Part shown: positions 35,061-49,503 of the stretch, one piece after another | Layout: every line of letters starts with the position of its first letter | How positions within the stretch are numbered: the stretch's first letter is position 1 | Assembly: GCA_964036665.1 (NCBI GenBank) | Contig: OZ038531.1 | Coordinates: 12,090,168 to 12,154,167, forward strand | DNA from: Gordius sp. MW1 | Lineage: Eukaryota; Nematomorpha; Gordioida; Gordea; Gordiidae | Reading direction: 5' to 3' | DNA length: 64,000 nt | Notes under the pieces: generated by a model | What the model was told of the DNA's origin: nothing | What the model saw: the letters and a program-made list of their open reading frames with translations, nothing else | Databases searched by the model: none | Program-made: the position numbers and the translations under genes

Positions 35061-38000
35061 TAGAGCAGTTTTCAAAAATTAAGCACTCACGTTGCGATAC
35101 AACAAACTAATCGCAACAATAAAACGTTGTCTTTTGTCAAAATGATAGTTCTCGCAGCTTAAAACCTCTTTTCGGAAGTCAATCGAGGATAATAGGATTC
35201 TCAAATTGGCTTACTTTTATATATTTTTTTATGCTCTTTCACATAGAATCGAAAAAAATAAATATTTTTACCTCAAAATTTTTCACATATTTTTCTTTGA
35301 ACCGTATTCATCCGATGAAAGTTGTCGTTTTCAGACGTGGTTTCTATGATCCCAAGTAAAAATTTATCAGAATTTAAAAACTATTACTTTGAAATCATGA
35401 TCGCATAAAGCAGTTTTCAAAAATTAAGCACTCACGTTGCGATACAACAAAAACAAACTAATCGCAACAATAAAACGTTGTCTTTTGTCAAAATGATAGT
35501 TCTCGCAGCTTAAAACCTCTTTTCGGAAGTCAATCGAGGATAATAGGATTCTCAAATTGGCTTACTTTTATATATTTTTTCATGCTCTTTCACATAGAAT
35601 CGAAAAAAAGGAATATTTTTGCTTCAAAATTTTTCACATATTTTTCTTTGAACCGTATTCATCCGATGAAAGTTGTCGTTTTCAGACGTGGTTTCTATGA
35701 TCCCAAGTAAAAATTTATCAGAATCTAAAAACTATTACTTTGAAATAATGATCGCATAGAGCTGTTTTCAAAAATTAAGCACTCACGTTGCGATACAACA
35801 AACTAATCGCAACAATAAAACGTTGTCTTTTGTCAAAATGATAGTTCTCGCAGCTTAAAACCTCTTTTCGGAAGTCAATCGAGGATAATAGGATTCTCAA
35901 ATTGGCTTACTTTTATATATTTTTTTATGCTCTTTCACATAGAATCGAAAAAAATAAATATTTTTACCTCAAAATTTTTCACATATTTTTCTTTGAACCG
36001 TATTCATCCGATGAAAGTTGTCGTTTTCAGACGTGGTTTCTATGATCCCAAGTAAAAATTTATCAGAATTTAAAAACTATTACTTTGAAATCATGATCGC
36101 ATAAAGCAGTTTTCAAAAATTAAGCACTCACGTTGCGATACAACAAAAACAAACTAATCGCAACAATAAAACGTTGTCTTTTGTCAAAATGATAGTTCTC
36201 GCAGCTTAAAACCTCTTTTCGGAAGTCAATCGAGGATAATAGGATTCTCAAATTGGCTTACTTTTATATATTTTTTCATGCTCTTTCACATAGAATCGAA
36301 AAAAAGGAATATTTTTGCTTCAAAATTTTTCACATATTTTTCTTAGAACCGTATTCATCCGATGAAAGTTGTCGTTTTCAGACGTGGTTTCTATGATCCC
36401 AAGTAAAAATTTATCAGAATCTAAAAACTATTACTTTGAAATCATGATCGCATAGAGCAGTTTTCAAAAATTAAGCACTCACGTTGCGATACAACAAACT
36501 AATCGCAACAATAAAACGTTGTCTTTTGTCAAAATGATAGTTCTCGCAGCTTAAAACCTCTTTTCGGAAGTCAATCGAGGATAATAGGATTCTCAAATTG
36601 GCTTACTTTTATATATTTTTTTATGCTCTTTCACATAGAATCGAAAAAAATAAATATTTTTACCTCAAAATTTTTCACATATTTTTCTTTGAACCGTATT
36701 CATCCGATGAAAGTTGTCGTTTTCAGACGTGGTTTCTATGATCCCAAGTAAAAATTTATCAGAATTTAAAAACTATTACTTTGAAATCATGATCGCATAA
36801 AGCAGTTTTCAAAAATTAAGCACTCACGTTGCGATACAACAAAAACAAACTAATCGCAACAATAAAACGTTGTCTTTTGTCAAAATGATAGTTCTCGCAG
36901 CTTAAAACCTCTTTTCGGAAGTCAATCGAGGATAATAGGATTCTCAAATTGGCTTACTTTTATATATTTTTTCATGCTCTTTCACATAGAATCGAAAAAA
37001 AGGAATATTTTTGCTTCAAAATTTTTCACATATTTTTCTTTGAACCGTATTCTCCGATGAAAGTTGTCGTTTTCAGACGTGGTTTCTATGATCCCAAGTA
37101 AAAATTTATCAGAATTTAAAAACTATTACTTTGAAATCATGATCGCATAAAGCAGTTTTCAAAAATTAAGCACTCACGTTGCGATACAACAAAAACAAAC
37201 TAATCGCAACAATAAAACGTTGTCTTTTGTCAAAATGATAGTTCTCGCAGCTTAAAACCTCTTTTCGGAAGTCAATCGAGGATAATAGGATTCTCAAATT
37301 GGCTTACTTTTATATATTTTTTTATGCTCTTTCACATAGAATCGAAAAAAATTAATATTTTTACCTCAAAATTTTTCACATATTTTTCTTTGAACCGTAT
37401 TCATCCGATGAAAGTTGTCGTTTTCAGACGTGGTTTCTATGATCCCAAGTAAAAATTTATCAGAATTTAAAAACTATTTTTTGAAATCATGATCGCATAA
37501 AGCAGTTTTCAAAAATTAAGCACTCACGTTGCGATACAACAAACTAATCGCAACAATAAAACGTTGTCTTTTGTCAAAATGATAGTTCTCGCAGCTTAAA
37601 ACCTCTTTTCGGAAGTCAATCGAGGATAATAGGATTCTCAAATTGGCTTACTTTTATATATTTTTTTATGCTCTTTCACATAGAATCGAAAAAAATAAAT
37701 ATTTTTGCCTCAAAATTTTTCACATATTTTTCTTTGAACCGTATTCATCCGATGAAAGTTGTCGTTTTCAGACGTGGTTTCTATGATATCAAGTAAAAAT
37801 TTATCAGAATCTAAAAACTATTACTTTGAAATCCTGATCGCATAGAGCAGTTTTCAAAAATTAAGCACTCACGTTGCGATACAACAAACTAATCGCAACA
37901 ATAAAACGTTGTCTTTTGTCAAAATGATAGTTCTCGCAGCTTAAAACCTCTTTTCGGAAGTCAATCGAGGATAATAGGATTCTCAAATTGGCTTACTTTT

Positions 38001-40268
38001 ATATATTTTTTTATGCTCTTTCAGATAGAATCGAAAAAAATAAATATTTTTACCTCAAAATTTTTCACATATTTTTCTTTGAACCGTATTCATCCGATGA
38101 AAGTTGTCGTTTTCAGACGTGGTTTCTATGATCCCAAGTAAAAATTTATCAGAATTTAAAAACTATTACTTTGAAATCATGATCGCATAAAGCAGTTTTC
38201 AAAAATTAAGCACTCACGTTGCGATACAACAAAAACAAATTAATCGCAACAATAAAACGTTGTCTTTTGTCAAAATGATAGTTCTCGCAGCTTAAAACCT
38301 CTTTTCGGAAGTCAATCGAGGATAATAGGATTCTCAAATTGGCTTATTTTTATATATTTTTTTATTATCTTTCACATAGAATCGAAAAAAATAAATATTT
38401 TTACCTCAAAATTTTTCACATATTTTTCTTTGAACCGTATTCATCCGATGAAAGTTGTCGTTTTCAGACGTGGTTTCTATGATCCCAAGTAAAAATTTAT
38501 CAGAATTGAAAAACTATTACTTTGAAATCATGATCGCATAGAGCAGTTTTCAAAAATTAAGCACTCACGTTGCGATACAACAAACTAATCGCGACAATAA
38601 AACGTTGTCTTTTGTCAAAATGATAGTTCTCGCAGCTTAAAACCTCTTGTCGGAAGTCAATCGAGGATAATAGGATTCTCAAATTGGCTTACTTTTATAT
38701 ATTTTTTCATGCTCTTTCACATAGAATTGAAAAAAAGGAATATTTTTGCCTCAAAATTTTTCACATATTTTTCTTTGAACCGTATTCATCCGATGAAAGT
38801 TGTCGTTTTCAGACGTGGTTTCTATGATCCCAAGTAAAAATTTATCAGAATCTAAAAACTATTACTTTGAAATCATGATCGCATAGAGCAGTTTTCAAAA
38901 ATTAAGCACTCACGTTGCGATACAACAAACTAATCGCAACAATAAAACGTTGTCTTTTGTCAAAATGATAGTTCTCGCAGCTTAAAACCTCTTTTCGGAA
39001 GTCAATCGAGGATAATAGGATTCTCAAATTGGCTTACTTTTATATATTTTTTCATGCTCTTTCACATAGAATCGAAAAAAAGGAATTTTTTTGCCTCAAA
39101 ATTTTTCACATATTTTTCTTTGAACCGTATTCATCCGATGAAAGTTGTCGTTTTCAGACGTGGTTTCTATGATCCCAAGTAAAAATTTATCAGAGTTTAA
39201 AAACTATTACTTTGAAATCATGATCGCATAGAGCAGTTTTCAAAAATTAAGCACTCACGTTGCGATACAACAAACTAATCGCAACAATAAAACGTTGTCT
39301 TTTGTCAAAATGATAGTTCTCGCAGCTTAAAACCTCTTTTCGGAAGTCAATCGAGGATAATAGGATTCTCAAATTGGCTTACTTTTATATATTTTTTTAT
39401 GCTCTTTCACATAGAATCGAAAAAAATAAATATTTTTACCTCAAAATTTTTCACATATTTTTCTTTGAACCGTATTCATCCGATGAAAGGTGTCGTTTTC
39501 AGACGTGGTTTCTATGATCCCAAGTAAAAATTTATCAGAATTTAAAAACTATTACTTTGAAATCATGATCGCATAAAGCAGTTTTCAAAAATTAAGCACT
39601 CACGTTGCGATACAACAAAAACAAACTAATCGCAACAATAAAACGTTGTCTTTTGTCAAAATGATAGTTCTCGCAGCTTAAAACCTCTTTTCGGAAGTCA
39701 ATCGAGGATAATAGGATTCTCAAATTGGCTTACTTTTATATATTTTTTTATGCTCTTTCACATAGAATCGAAAAAAATAAATATTTTTGCCTCAAAATTT
39801 TTCACATATTTTTCTTTGAACCGTATTCATCCGATGAAAGTTGTCGTTTTCAGACGTGGTTTCTATGATATCAAGTAAAAATTTATCAGAATCTAAAAAC
39901 TATTACTTTGAAATCCTGATCGCATAGAGCAGTTTTCAAAAATTAAGCACTCACGTTGCGATACAACAAACTAATCGCAACAATAAAACGTTGTCTTTTG
40001 TCAAAATGATAGTTCTCGCAGCTTAAAACCTCTTTTCGGAAGTCAATCGAGGATAATAGGATTCTCAAATTGGCTTACTTTTATATATTTTTTTATGCTC
40101 TTTCACATAGAATCGAAAAAAATAAATATTTTTACCTCAAAATTTTCACATATTTTTCTTTGAACCGTATTCATCCGATGAAAGTTGTCGTTTTCAGACG
40201 TGGTTTCTATGATCCCAAGTAAAAATTTATCAGAATTTAAAAACTATTACTTTGAAATCATGATCGCA

Positions 40269-42337
40269 TGAAGCAGTTTTCAAAAATTAAGCACTCACGT
40301 TGCGATACAACAAACTAATCGCAACAATAAAACGTTGTCTTTTGTCAAAATGATAGTTCTCGCAGCTTAAAACCTCTTTTCGGAAGTCAATCGAGGATAA
40401 TAGGATTCTCAAATTGGCTTACTTTTATATATTTTTTCATGCTCTTTCACATAGAATCGAAAAAAATAAATATTTTTACCTCAAAACTTTTCACATATTT
40501 TTCTTTGAACCGTATTCATCCGATGAAAGTTGTCGTTTTCAGACGTGGTTTCTATGATCCCAAGTAAAAATTTATCAGAATCTAAAAACTATTACTTTGA
40601 AATCATGATCGCATAGAGCAGTTTTCAAAAATTAAGCACTCACGTTGCGATACAACAAACTAATCGCAACAATTAAACGTTGTCTTTTGTCAAAATGATA
40701 GTTCTCGCAGCTTAAAACCTCTTTTCGGAAGTCAATCGAGGATAATAGGATTCTCAAATTGGCTTACTTTTATATATTTTTTTATGCTCTTTCACATAGA
40801 ATCGAAAAAAATAAATATTTTTACCTCAAAATTTTTCACATATTTTTCTTTGAACCGTATTCATCCGATGAAAGTTGTCGTTTTCAGACGTGGTTTCTAT
40901 GATCCCAAGTAAAAATTTATCAGAATTGAAAAACTATTACTTTGAAATCTTGATCGCATAGAGCAGTTTTCAAAAATTAAGCACTCACGTTGCGATACAA
41001 CAAACTAATCGCGACAATAAAACGTTGTCTTTTGTCAAAATGATAGTTCTCGCAGCTTAAAACCTCTTTTCGGAAGTCAATCGAGGATAATAGGATTCTC
41101 AAATTGGCTTACTTTTATATATTTTTTCATGCTCTTTCACATAGAATTGAAAAAAAGGAATATTTTTGCCTCAAAATTTTTCACATATTTTTCTTTGAAC
41201 CGTATTCATCCGATGAAAGTTGTCGTTTTCAGACGTGGTTTCTATGATCCCAAGTAAAAATTTATCAGAATCTAAAAACTATTACTTTGAAATCATGATC
41301 GCATAGAGCAGTTTTCAAAAATTAAGCACTCACGTTGCGATACAACAAACTAATCGCAACAATAAAACGTTGTCTTTTGTCAAAATGATAGTTCTCGCAG
41401 CTTAAAACCTCTTTTCGGAAGTCAATCGAGGATAATAGGATTCTCAAATTGGCTTACTTTTATATATTTTTTCATGCTCTTTCACATAGAATCGAAAAAA
41501 ATAAATATTTTTACCTCAAAACTTTTCACATATTTTTCTTTGAACCGTATTCATCCGATAAAAGTTGTCGTTTTCAGACGTGGTTTCTATGATCCCAAGT
41601 AAAAATTTATCAGAATCTAAAAACTATTACTTTGAAATCATGATCGCATAGAGCAGTTTCAAAAATTAAGCACTCACGTTGCGATACAACAAACTAATCG
41701 CAACAATTAAACGTTGTCTTTTGTCAAAATGATAGTTCTCGCAGCTTAAAACCTCTTTTCGGAAGTCAATCGAGGATAATAGGATTCTCAAATTGGCTTA
41801 CTTTTATATATTTTTTTATGCTCTTTCACATAGAATCGAAAAAAATAAATATTTTTACCTCAAAATTTTTCACATATTTTTCTTTGAACCGTATTCATCC
41901 GATGAAAGTTGTCGTTTTCAGACGTGGTTTCTATGATCCCAAGTAAAAATTTATTAGAATTGAAAAACTATTACTTTGAAATCTTGATCGCATAGAGCAG
42001 TTTTCAAAAATTAAGCACTCACGTTGCGATACAACAAACTAATCGCGACAATAAAACGTTGTCTTTTGTCAAAATGATAGTTCTCGCAGCTTAAAACCTC
42101 TTTTCGGAAGTCAATCGAGGATAATAGGATTCTCAAATTGGCTTACTTTTATATATTTTTTCATGCTCTTTCACATAGAATTGAAAAAAAGGAATATTTT
42201 TGCCTCAAAATTTTTCACATATTTTTCTTTGAACCGTATTCATCCGATGAAAGTTGTCGTTTTCAGACGTGGTTTCTATGATCCCAAGTAAAAATTTATC
42301 AGAATCTAAAAACTATTACTTTGAAATCATGATCGCA
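40269..42337 (+). repeat. Higher-order repeat: 1,034/1,035-bp trimer, two copies
   Basis: Monomers at 40269, 40614, 40959 are repeated at 41304, 41649, 41993. Shared diagnostics: CCTCAAAACTTTTCAC, CAACAATTAAACG, GAAATCTTGATCG and GCGACAAT. The second copy is one base shorter (CAGTTTCAAAAA) and has TTATTAGAATTG. Confidence 0.87.
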
Positions 42338-42682
42338 TAGAGCAGTTTTCAAAAATTAAGCACTCACGTTGCGATACAACAAACTAATCGCAACAATAAA
42401 ACGTTGTCTTTTGTCAAAATGATAGTTCTCGCAGCTTAAAACCTCTTTTCGGAAGTCAATCGAGGATAATAGGATTCTCAAATTGGCTTACTTTTATATA
42501 TTTTTTCATGCTCTTTCACATAGAATCGAAAAAAAGGAATATTTTTGCCTCAAAATTTTTCACATATTTTTCTTTGAACCGTATTCATCCGATGAAAGTT
42601 GTCGTTTTTAGACGTGGTTTCTATGATCCCAAGTAAATATTTATCAGAATCTAAAAACTATTACTTTGAAATCATGATCGCA

Positions 42683-42781
42683 TAGAGCAGTTTTCAAAAA
42701 TTAAGCACTCACGTTGCGATACAACAAACTAATCGCAACAATAAAACGTTGTCTTTTGTCAAAATGATAGTTCTCGCAGCT
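42683..42781 (+). repeat. 99-bp truncated monomer
   Basis: Begins normally with TAGAGCAG, but TTCTCGCAGCTTAAA joins directly to GCAGTTTTC, the start of the next monomer, removing about 246 bp. The joined ends share TTAAA/ATAAA, so a microhomology deletion between AGCTTAAAACC and GCATAAAGCAG is the likely cause. I found this form only once. Confidence 0.85.
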
Positions 42782-44159
42782 TAAAGCAGTTTTCAAAAAT
42801 TAAGCACTCACGTTGCGATACAACAAAAACAAACTAATCGCAACAATAAAACGTTGTCTTTTGTCAAAATGATAGTTCTCGCATCTTAAAACCTCTTTTC
42901 GGAAGTCAATCGAGGATAATAGGATTCTCAAATTGGCTTACTTTTATATATTTTTTTATGCTCTTTCACATAGAATCGAAAAAAATAAATATTTTTACCT
43001 CAAAACTTTTCACATATTTTTCTTTGAACCGTATTCATCCGATGAAAGTTGTCGTTTTCAGACGTGGTTTCTATGATCCCAAGTAAAAATTTATCAGAAT
43101 CTAAAAACTATTACTTTGAAATCATGCATAGAGCAGTTTTCAAAAATTAAGCACTCACGTTGCGATACAACAAACTAATCGCAACAATAAAACGTTGTCT
43201 TTTGTCAAAATGATAGTTCTCGCAGCTTAAAACCTCTTTTCGGAAGTCAATCGAGGATAATAGGATTCTCAAATTCTCTTACTTTTATATATTTTTTTAT
43301 GCTCTTTCACATAGAATCGAAAAAAATAAATATTTTTGCCTCAAAATTTTTCACATATTTTTCTTTGAACCGCATTCATCCGATGAAAGTTGTCGTTTTC
43401 AGACGTGGTTTCTATGATATCAAGTAAAAATTTATCAGAATCTAAAAACTATTACTTTGAAATCATGATCGCATAGAGCAGTTTTCAAAAATTAAGCACT
43501 CACGTTGCGATACAACAAACTAATCGCAACAATAAAACGTTGTCTTTTGTCAAAATGATAGTTCTCGCAGCTTAAAACCTCTTTTCGGAAGTCAATCGAG
43601 GATAATAGGATTCTCAAATTGGCTTACTTTTATATATTTTTTCATGCTCTTTCACATAGAATCGAAAAAAATAAATATTTTTACCTCAAAACTTTTCACA
43701 TATTTTTCTTTGAACCGTATTCATCCGATGAAAGTTGTCGTTTTCAGACGTGGTTTCTATGATCCCAAGTAAAAATTTATCAGAATCTAAAAACTATTAC
43801 TTTGAAATCATGCATAGAGCAGTTTTCAAAAATTAAGCACTCACGTTGCGATACAACAAACTAATCGCAACAATAAAACGTTGTCTTTTGTCAAAATGAT
43901 AGTTCTCGCAGCTTAAAACCTCTTTTCGGAAGTCAATCGAGGATAATAGGATTCTCAAATTCTCTTACTTTTATATATTTTTTTATGCTCTTTCACATAG
44001 AATCGAAAAAAATAAATATTTTTGCCTCAAAATTTTTCACATATTTTTCTTTGAACCGCATTCATCCGATGAAAGTTGTCGTTTTCAGACGTGGTTTCTA
44101 TGATATCAAGTAAAAATTTATCAGAATCTAAAAACTATTACTTTGAAATCATGATCGCA
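42782..44159 (+). repeat. 686-bp dimeric repeat with CAAATTCTCTT and CATGCATAG variants
   Basis: Monomers at 43129 and 43815 share CAAATTCTCTTAC (elsewhere CAAATTGGCTTAC), GAACCGCATTC and GATATCAAG. Each is preceded by a monomer half with CCTCAAAACTTTTCAC and the 4-bp loss ATCATGCATAGAGC. The same pair recurs singly at 45881 and 47953, at offsets of 2,066 and 2,072 bp (six monomers). Confidence 0.85.
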
Positions 44160-45539
44160 TAGAGCAGTTTTCAAAAATTAAGCACTCACGTTGCGATACA
44201 ACAAACTAATCGCAACAATAAAACGTTGTCTTTTGTCAAAATGATAGTTCTCGCAGCTTAAAACCTCTTTTCGGAAGTCAATCGAGGATAATAGGATTCT
44301 CAAATTGGCTTACTTTTATATATTTTTTTATGCTCTTTCACATAGAATCGAAAAAAATAAATATTTTTGCCTCAAAATTTTTTACATATTTTTCTTTGAA
44401 CCGTATTCATCCGATGAAAGTTGTCGTTTTCAGACGTGGTTTCTATGATCCCAAGTAAAAATTTATCAGAATCTAAAAACTATTACTTTGAAATCATGAT
44501 CGCATAGAGCAGTTTTCAAAAATTAAGCACTCACGTTGCAATACAACAAACTAATCGCAACAATAAAACGTTGTCTTTTGTCAAAATGATAGTTCTCGCA
44601 GCTTAAAACCTCTTTTCGGAAGTCAATCGAGGATAATAGGATTCTCAAATTGGCTTACTTTTATATATTTTTTCATGCTCTTTCACATAGAATCGAAAAA
44701 AAGGAATATTTTTGTCTCAAAATTTTTCACATATTTTTCTTTGAACCGTATTCATCCGATGAAAGTTGTCGTTTTCAGACGTGGTTTCTATGATCCCAAG
44801 TAAAAATTTATCAGAATCTAAAAACTATTACTTTGAAATCATGATCGCATAGAGCAGTTTTCAAAAATTAAGCACTCACGTTGCGATACAACAAACTAAT
44901 CGCAACAATAAAACGTTGTCTTTTGTCAAAATGATAGTTCTCGCAGCTTAAAACCTCTTTTCGGAAGTCAATCGAGGATAATAGGATTCTCAAATTGGCT
45001 TACTTTTATATATATTTTTATGCTCTTTCACATAGAATCGAAAAAAATAAATATTTTTACCTCAAAATTTTTTACATATTTTTCTTTGAACCGTATTCAT
45101 CCGATGAAAGTTGTCGTTTTCAGACGTGGTTTCTATGATCCCAAGTAAAAATTTATCAGAATCTAAAAACTATTACTTTGAAATCATGATCGCATAGAGC
45201 AGTTTTCAAAAATTAAGCACTCACGTTGCAATACAACAAACTAATCGCAACAATAAAACGTTGTCTTTTGTCAAAATGATAGTTCTCGCAGCTTAAAACC
45301 TCTTTTCGGAAGTCAATCGAGGATAATAGGATTCTCAAATTGGCTTACTTTTATATATTTTTTCATGCTCTTTCACATAGAATCGAAAAAAAGGAATATT
45401 TTTGTCTCAAAATTTTTCACATATTTTTCTTTGAACCGTATTCATCCGATGAAAGTTGTCGTTTTCAGACGTGGTTTCTATGATCCCAAGTAAAAATTTA
45501 TCAGAATCTAAAAACTATTACTTTGAAATCATGATCGCA
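44160..45539 (+). repeat. 690-bp dimeric repeat, two copies
   Basis: Monomer pairs 44160+44505 and 44850+45195. The first member has AAAATTTTTTACATATT; the second has GTTGCAATACAAC and TTTTTGTCTC. The TTGC versus TTAC and TATATATTTTT differences in the first member separate the copies. Confidence 0.85.
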
Positions 45540-48500
45540 TAGAGCAGTTTTCAAAAATTAAGCACTCACGTTGCGATACAACAAACTAATCGCAACAATA
45601 AAACGTTGTCTTTTGTCAAAATGATAGTTCTCGCAGCTTAAAACCTCTTTTCAGAAGTCAATCGAGGATAATAGGATTCTCAAATTGGCTTACTTTTATA
45701 TATTTTTTCATGCTCTTTCACATAGAATCGAAAAAAATAAATATTTTTACCTCAAAACTTTTCACATATTTTTCTTTGAACCGTATTCATCCGATGAAAG
45801 TTGTCGTTTTCAGACGTGGTTTCTATGATCCCAAGTAAAAATTTATCAGAATCTAAAAACTATTACTTTGAAATCATGCATAGAGCAGTTTTCAAAAATT
45901 AAGCACTCACGTTGCGATACAACAAACTAATCGCAACAATAAAACGTTGTCTTTTGTCAAAATGATAGTTCTCGCAGCTTAAAACCTCTTTTCGGAAGTC
46001 AATCGAGGATAATAGGATTCTCAAATTCTCTTACTTTTATATATTTTTTTATGCTCTTTCACATAGAATCGAAAAAAATAAATATTTTTGCCTCAAAATT
46101 TTTCACATATTTTTCTTTGAACCGCATTCATCCGATGAAAGTTGTCGTTTTCAGACGTGGTTTCTATGATATCAAGTAAAAATTTATCAGAATCTAAAAA
46201 CTATTACTTTGAAATCATGATCGCATAGAGCAGTTTTCAAAAATTAAGCACTCACGTTGCGATACAACAAACTAATCGCAACAATAAAGCGTTGTCTTTT
46301 GTCAAAATGATAGTTCTCGCAGCTTAAAACCTCTTTTCGGAAGTCAATCGAGGATAATAGGATTCTCAAATTGGCTTACTTTTATATATTTTTTTATGCT
46401 CTTTCACATAGAATCGAAAAAAATAAATATTTTTGCCTCAAAATTTTTTACATATTTTTCTTTGAACCGTATTCATCCGATGAAAGTTGTCGTTTTCAGA
46501 CGTGGTTTCTATGACCCCAAGTAAAAATTTATCAGAATCTAAAAACTATTACTTTGAAATCATGATCGCATAGAGCAGTTTTCAAAAATTAAGCACTCAC
46601 GTTGCGATACAACAAACTAATCGCAACAATAAAACGTTGTCTTTTGTCAAAATGATAGTTCTCGCAGCTTAAAACCTCTTTTCGGAAGTCAATCGAGGAT
46701 AATAGGATTCTCAAATTGGCTTACTTTTATATATTTTTTTATGCTCTTTCACATAGAATCGAAAAAAATAAATATTTTTGCCTCAAAATTTTTTACATAT
46801 TTTTCTTTGAACCGTATTCATCCGATGAAAGTTGTCGTTTTCAGATGTGGTTTCTATGATATCAAGTAAAAATTTATCAGAATCTAAGAACTATTACTTT
46901 GAAATCATGATCGCATAGAGCAGTTTTCAAAAATTAAGCACTCACGTTGCGATACAACAAACTAATCTCAACAATAAAACGTTGTCTTTTGTCAAAATGA
47001 TAGTTCTCGCAGCTTAAAACCTCTTTTCGGAAGTCAATCGAGGATCATAGGATTCTCAAATTGGCTTACTTTTATATATTTTTTTATGCTCTTTCACATA
47101 GAATCGAAAAAAATAAATATTTTTACCTCAAAATTTTTCACATATTTTTCTTTGAACCGTATTCATCCGATGAAAGTTGTCGTTTTCAGACGTGGTTTCT
47201 ATGATCCCAAGTAAAAATTTATCAGAATTTAAAAACTATTACTCTGAAATCATGATCGCATAAAGCAGTTTTCAAAAATTAAGCACTCACGTTGCGATAC
47301 AACAAAAACAAACTAATCGCAACAATAAAACGTTGTCTTTTGTCAAAATGATAGTTCTCGCAGCTTAAAACCTCTTTTCGGATGTCAATCGAGGATAATA
47401 GGATTCTCAAATTGGCTTACTTTTATATATTTTTTTATGCTCTTTCACATAGAATCGAAAAAAAGGAATATTTTTGCCTCAAAATTTTTCACATATTTTT
47501 TTTTGAACCGTATTTATCCGATGAAAGTTGTCGTTTTCAGACGTGGTTTCTATGATCCCAAGTAAAAATTTATCAGAATCTAAAAACTATTACTTTGAAA
47601 TCATGATCGCATAGAGCAGTTTTCAAAAATTAAGCACTCACGTTGCGATACAACAAACTAATCGCAACAATAAAACGTTGTCTTTTGTCAAAATGATAGT
47701 TCTCGCAGCTTAAAACCTCTTTTCGGAAGTCAATCGAGGATAATAGGATTCTCAAATTGGCTTACTTTTATATATTTTTTCATGCTCTTTCACATAGAAT
47801 CGAAAAAAATAAATATTTTTACCTCAAAACTTTTCACATATTTTTCTTTGAACCGTATTCATCCGATGAAAGTTGTCGTTTTCAGACGTGGTTTCTATGA
47901 TCCCAAGTAAAAATTTATCAGAATCTAAAAACTATTACTTTGAAATCATGCATAGAGCAGTTTTCAAAAATTAAGCACTCACGTTGCGATACAACAAACT
48001 AATCGCAACAATAAAACGTTGTCTTTTGTCAAAATGATAGTTCTCGCAGCTTAAAACCTCTTTTCGGAAGTCAATCGAGGATAATAGGATTCTCAAATTC
48101 TCTTTCTTTTATATATTTTTTTATGCTCTTTCACATAGAATCGAAAAAAATAAATATTTTTGCCTCAAAATTTTTCACATATTTTTCTTTGAACCGCATT
48201 CATCCGATGAAAGTTGTCGTTTTCAGACGTGGTTTCTATGATATCAAGTAAAAATTTATCAGAATCTAAAAACTATTACTTTGAAATCATGATCGCATAG
48301 AGCAGTTTTCAAAAATTAAGCACTCACGTTGCGATACAACAAACTAATCGCAACAATAAAACGTTGTCTTTTGTCAAAATGATAGTTCTCGCAGCTTAAA
48401 ACCTCTTTTCGGAAGTCAATCGAGGATAATAGGATTCTCAAATTGGCTTACTTTTATATATTTTTTTATGCTCTTTCACATAGAATCGAAAAAAATAAAT

Positions 48501-49335
48501 ATTTTTACCTCAAAATTTTTCACATATTTTTCTTTTTAAGGTATTCATCCGATGAAAGTTGTCGTTTTCAGACGTGGTTTCTATGATCCCAAGTAAAAAT
48601 TTATCAGAATTTAAAAATATTACTTTGAAATCATGATCGCATAAAGCAGTTTTCAAAAATTAAGCACTCACGTTGGGATACAACAAAAACAAACTAATCG
48701 CAACAATAAAACGTTGTCTTTTGTCAAAATGATAGTTCTCGCAGCTTAAAACCTCTTTTCGGAAGTCAATCGAGGATAATAGGATTCTCAAATTGGCTTA
48801 CTTTTATATATTTTTTTATGCTCTTTCACATAGAATCGAAAAAGATAAATATTTTTGCCTCAAAATTTTTCACATATTTTTCTTTGAACCGTATTCATCC
48901 GATGAAAGTTGTCGTTTTCAGACGTGGTTTCTATGATATCAAGTAAAAATTTATCAGATTCTAAAAACTATTACTTTGAAATCATGATCGCATAGAGCAG
49001 TTTTCAAAAATTAAGCACTCACGTTGCGATACAACAAACTAATCGTAACAATAAAACGTTGTCTTTTGTCAAAATGATAGTTCTCGCAGCTTAAAACCTC
49101 TTTTCGGAAGTCAATCGAGGATAATAGGATTCTCAAATTGGCTTACTTTTATATATTTTTTTATGCTTTTCACATAGAATCGAAAAAAATAAATATTTTT
49201 ACCTTAAAATTTTTCACATATTTTTCTTTGAACCGTATTCATCCGATGAAAGTTGTCGTTTTCAGACGTGGTTTCTATGATCCCAAGTAAAAATTTATCA
49301 GAATTGATAACTATTACTTTGAAATCATGATCGCA

Positions 49336-49503
49336 TAAAGCAGTTTTCAAAAATTAAGCCCTCACGTTGCGATACAACAAAAACAAACTTTTCTTTGAAC
49401 CGTATTCATCCGATGAAAGTTGTCGTTTTCAGACGTGGTTTCTATGATCCCAAGTAAAAATTTATCAGAATCTAAAAACTATTACTTTGAAATCATGATC
49501 GCA
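49336..49503 (+). repeat. Half-length (168 bp) deletion monomer, copy 4
   Basis: Same CCCTCACG start and same AAACAAAC to TTTTCTTTGAACCG junction as the three copies in the left arm. It is preceded by the same two companion monomers (48642 with GAAAAAGATAAAT and CAGATTCT; 48993 with ATGCTTTTCACATAG and ATTGATAAC). Confidence 0.9.
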
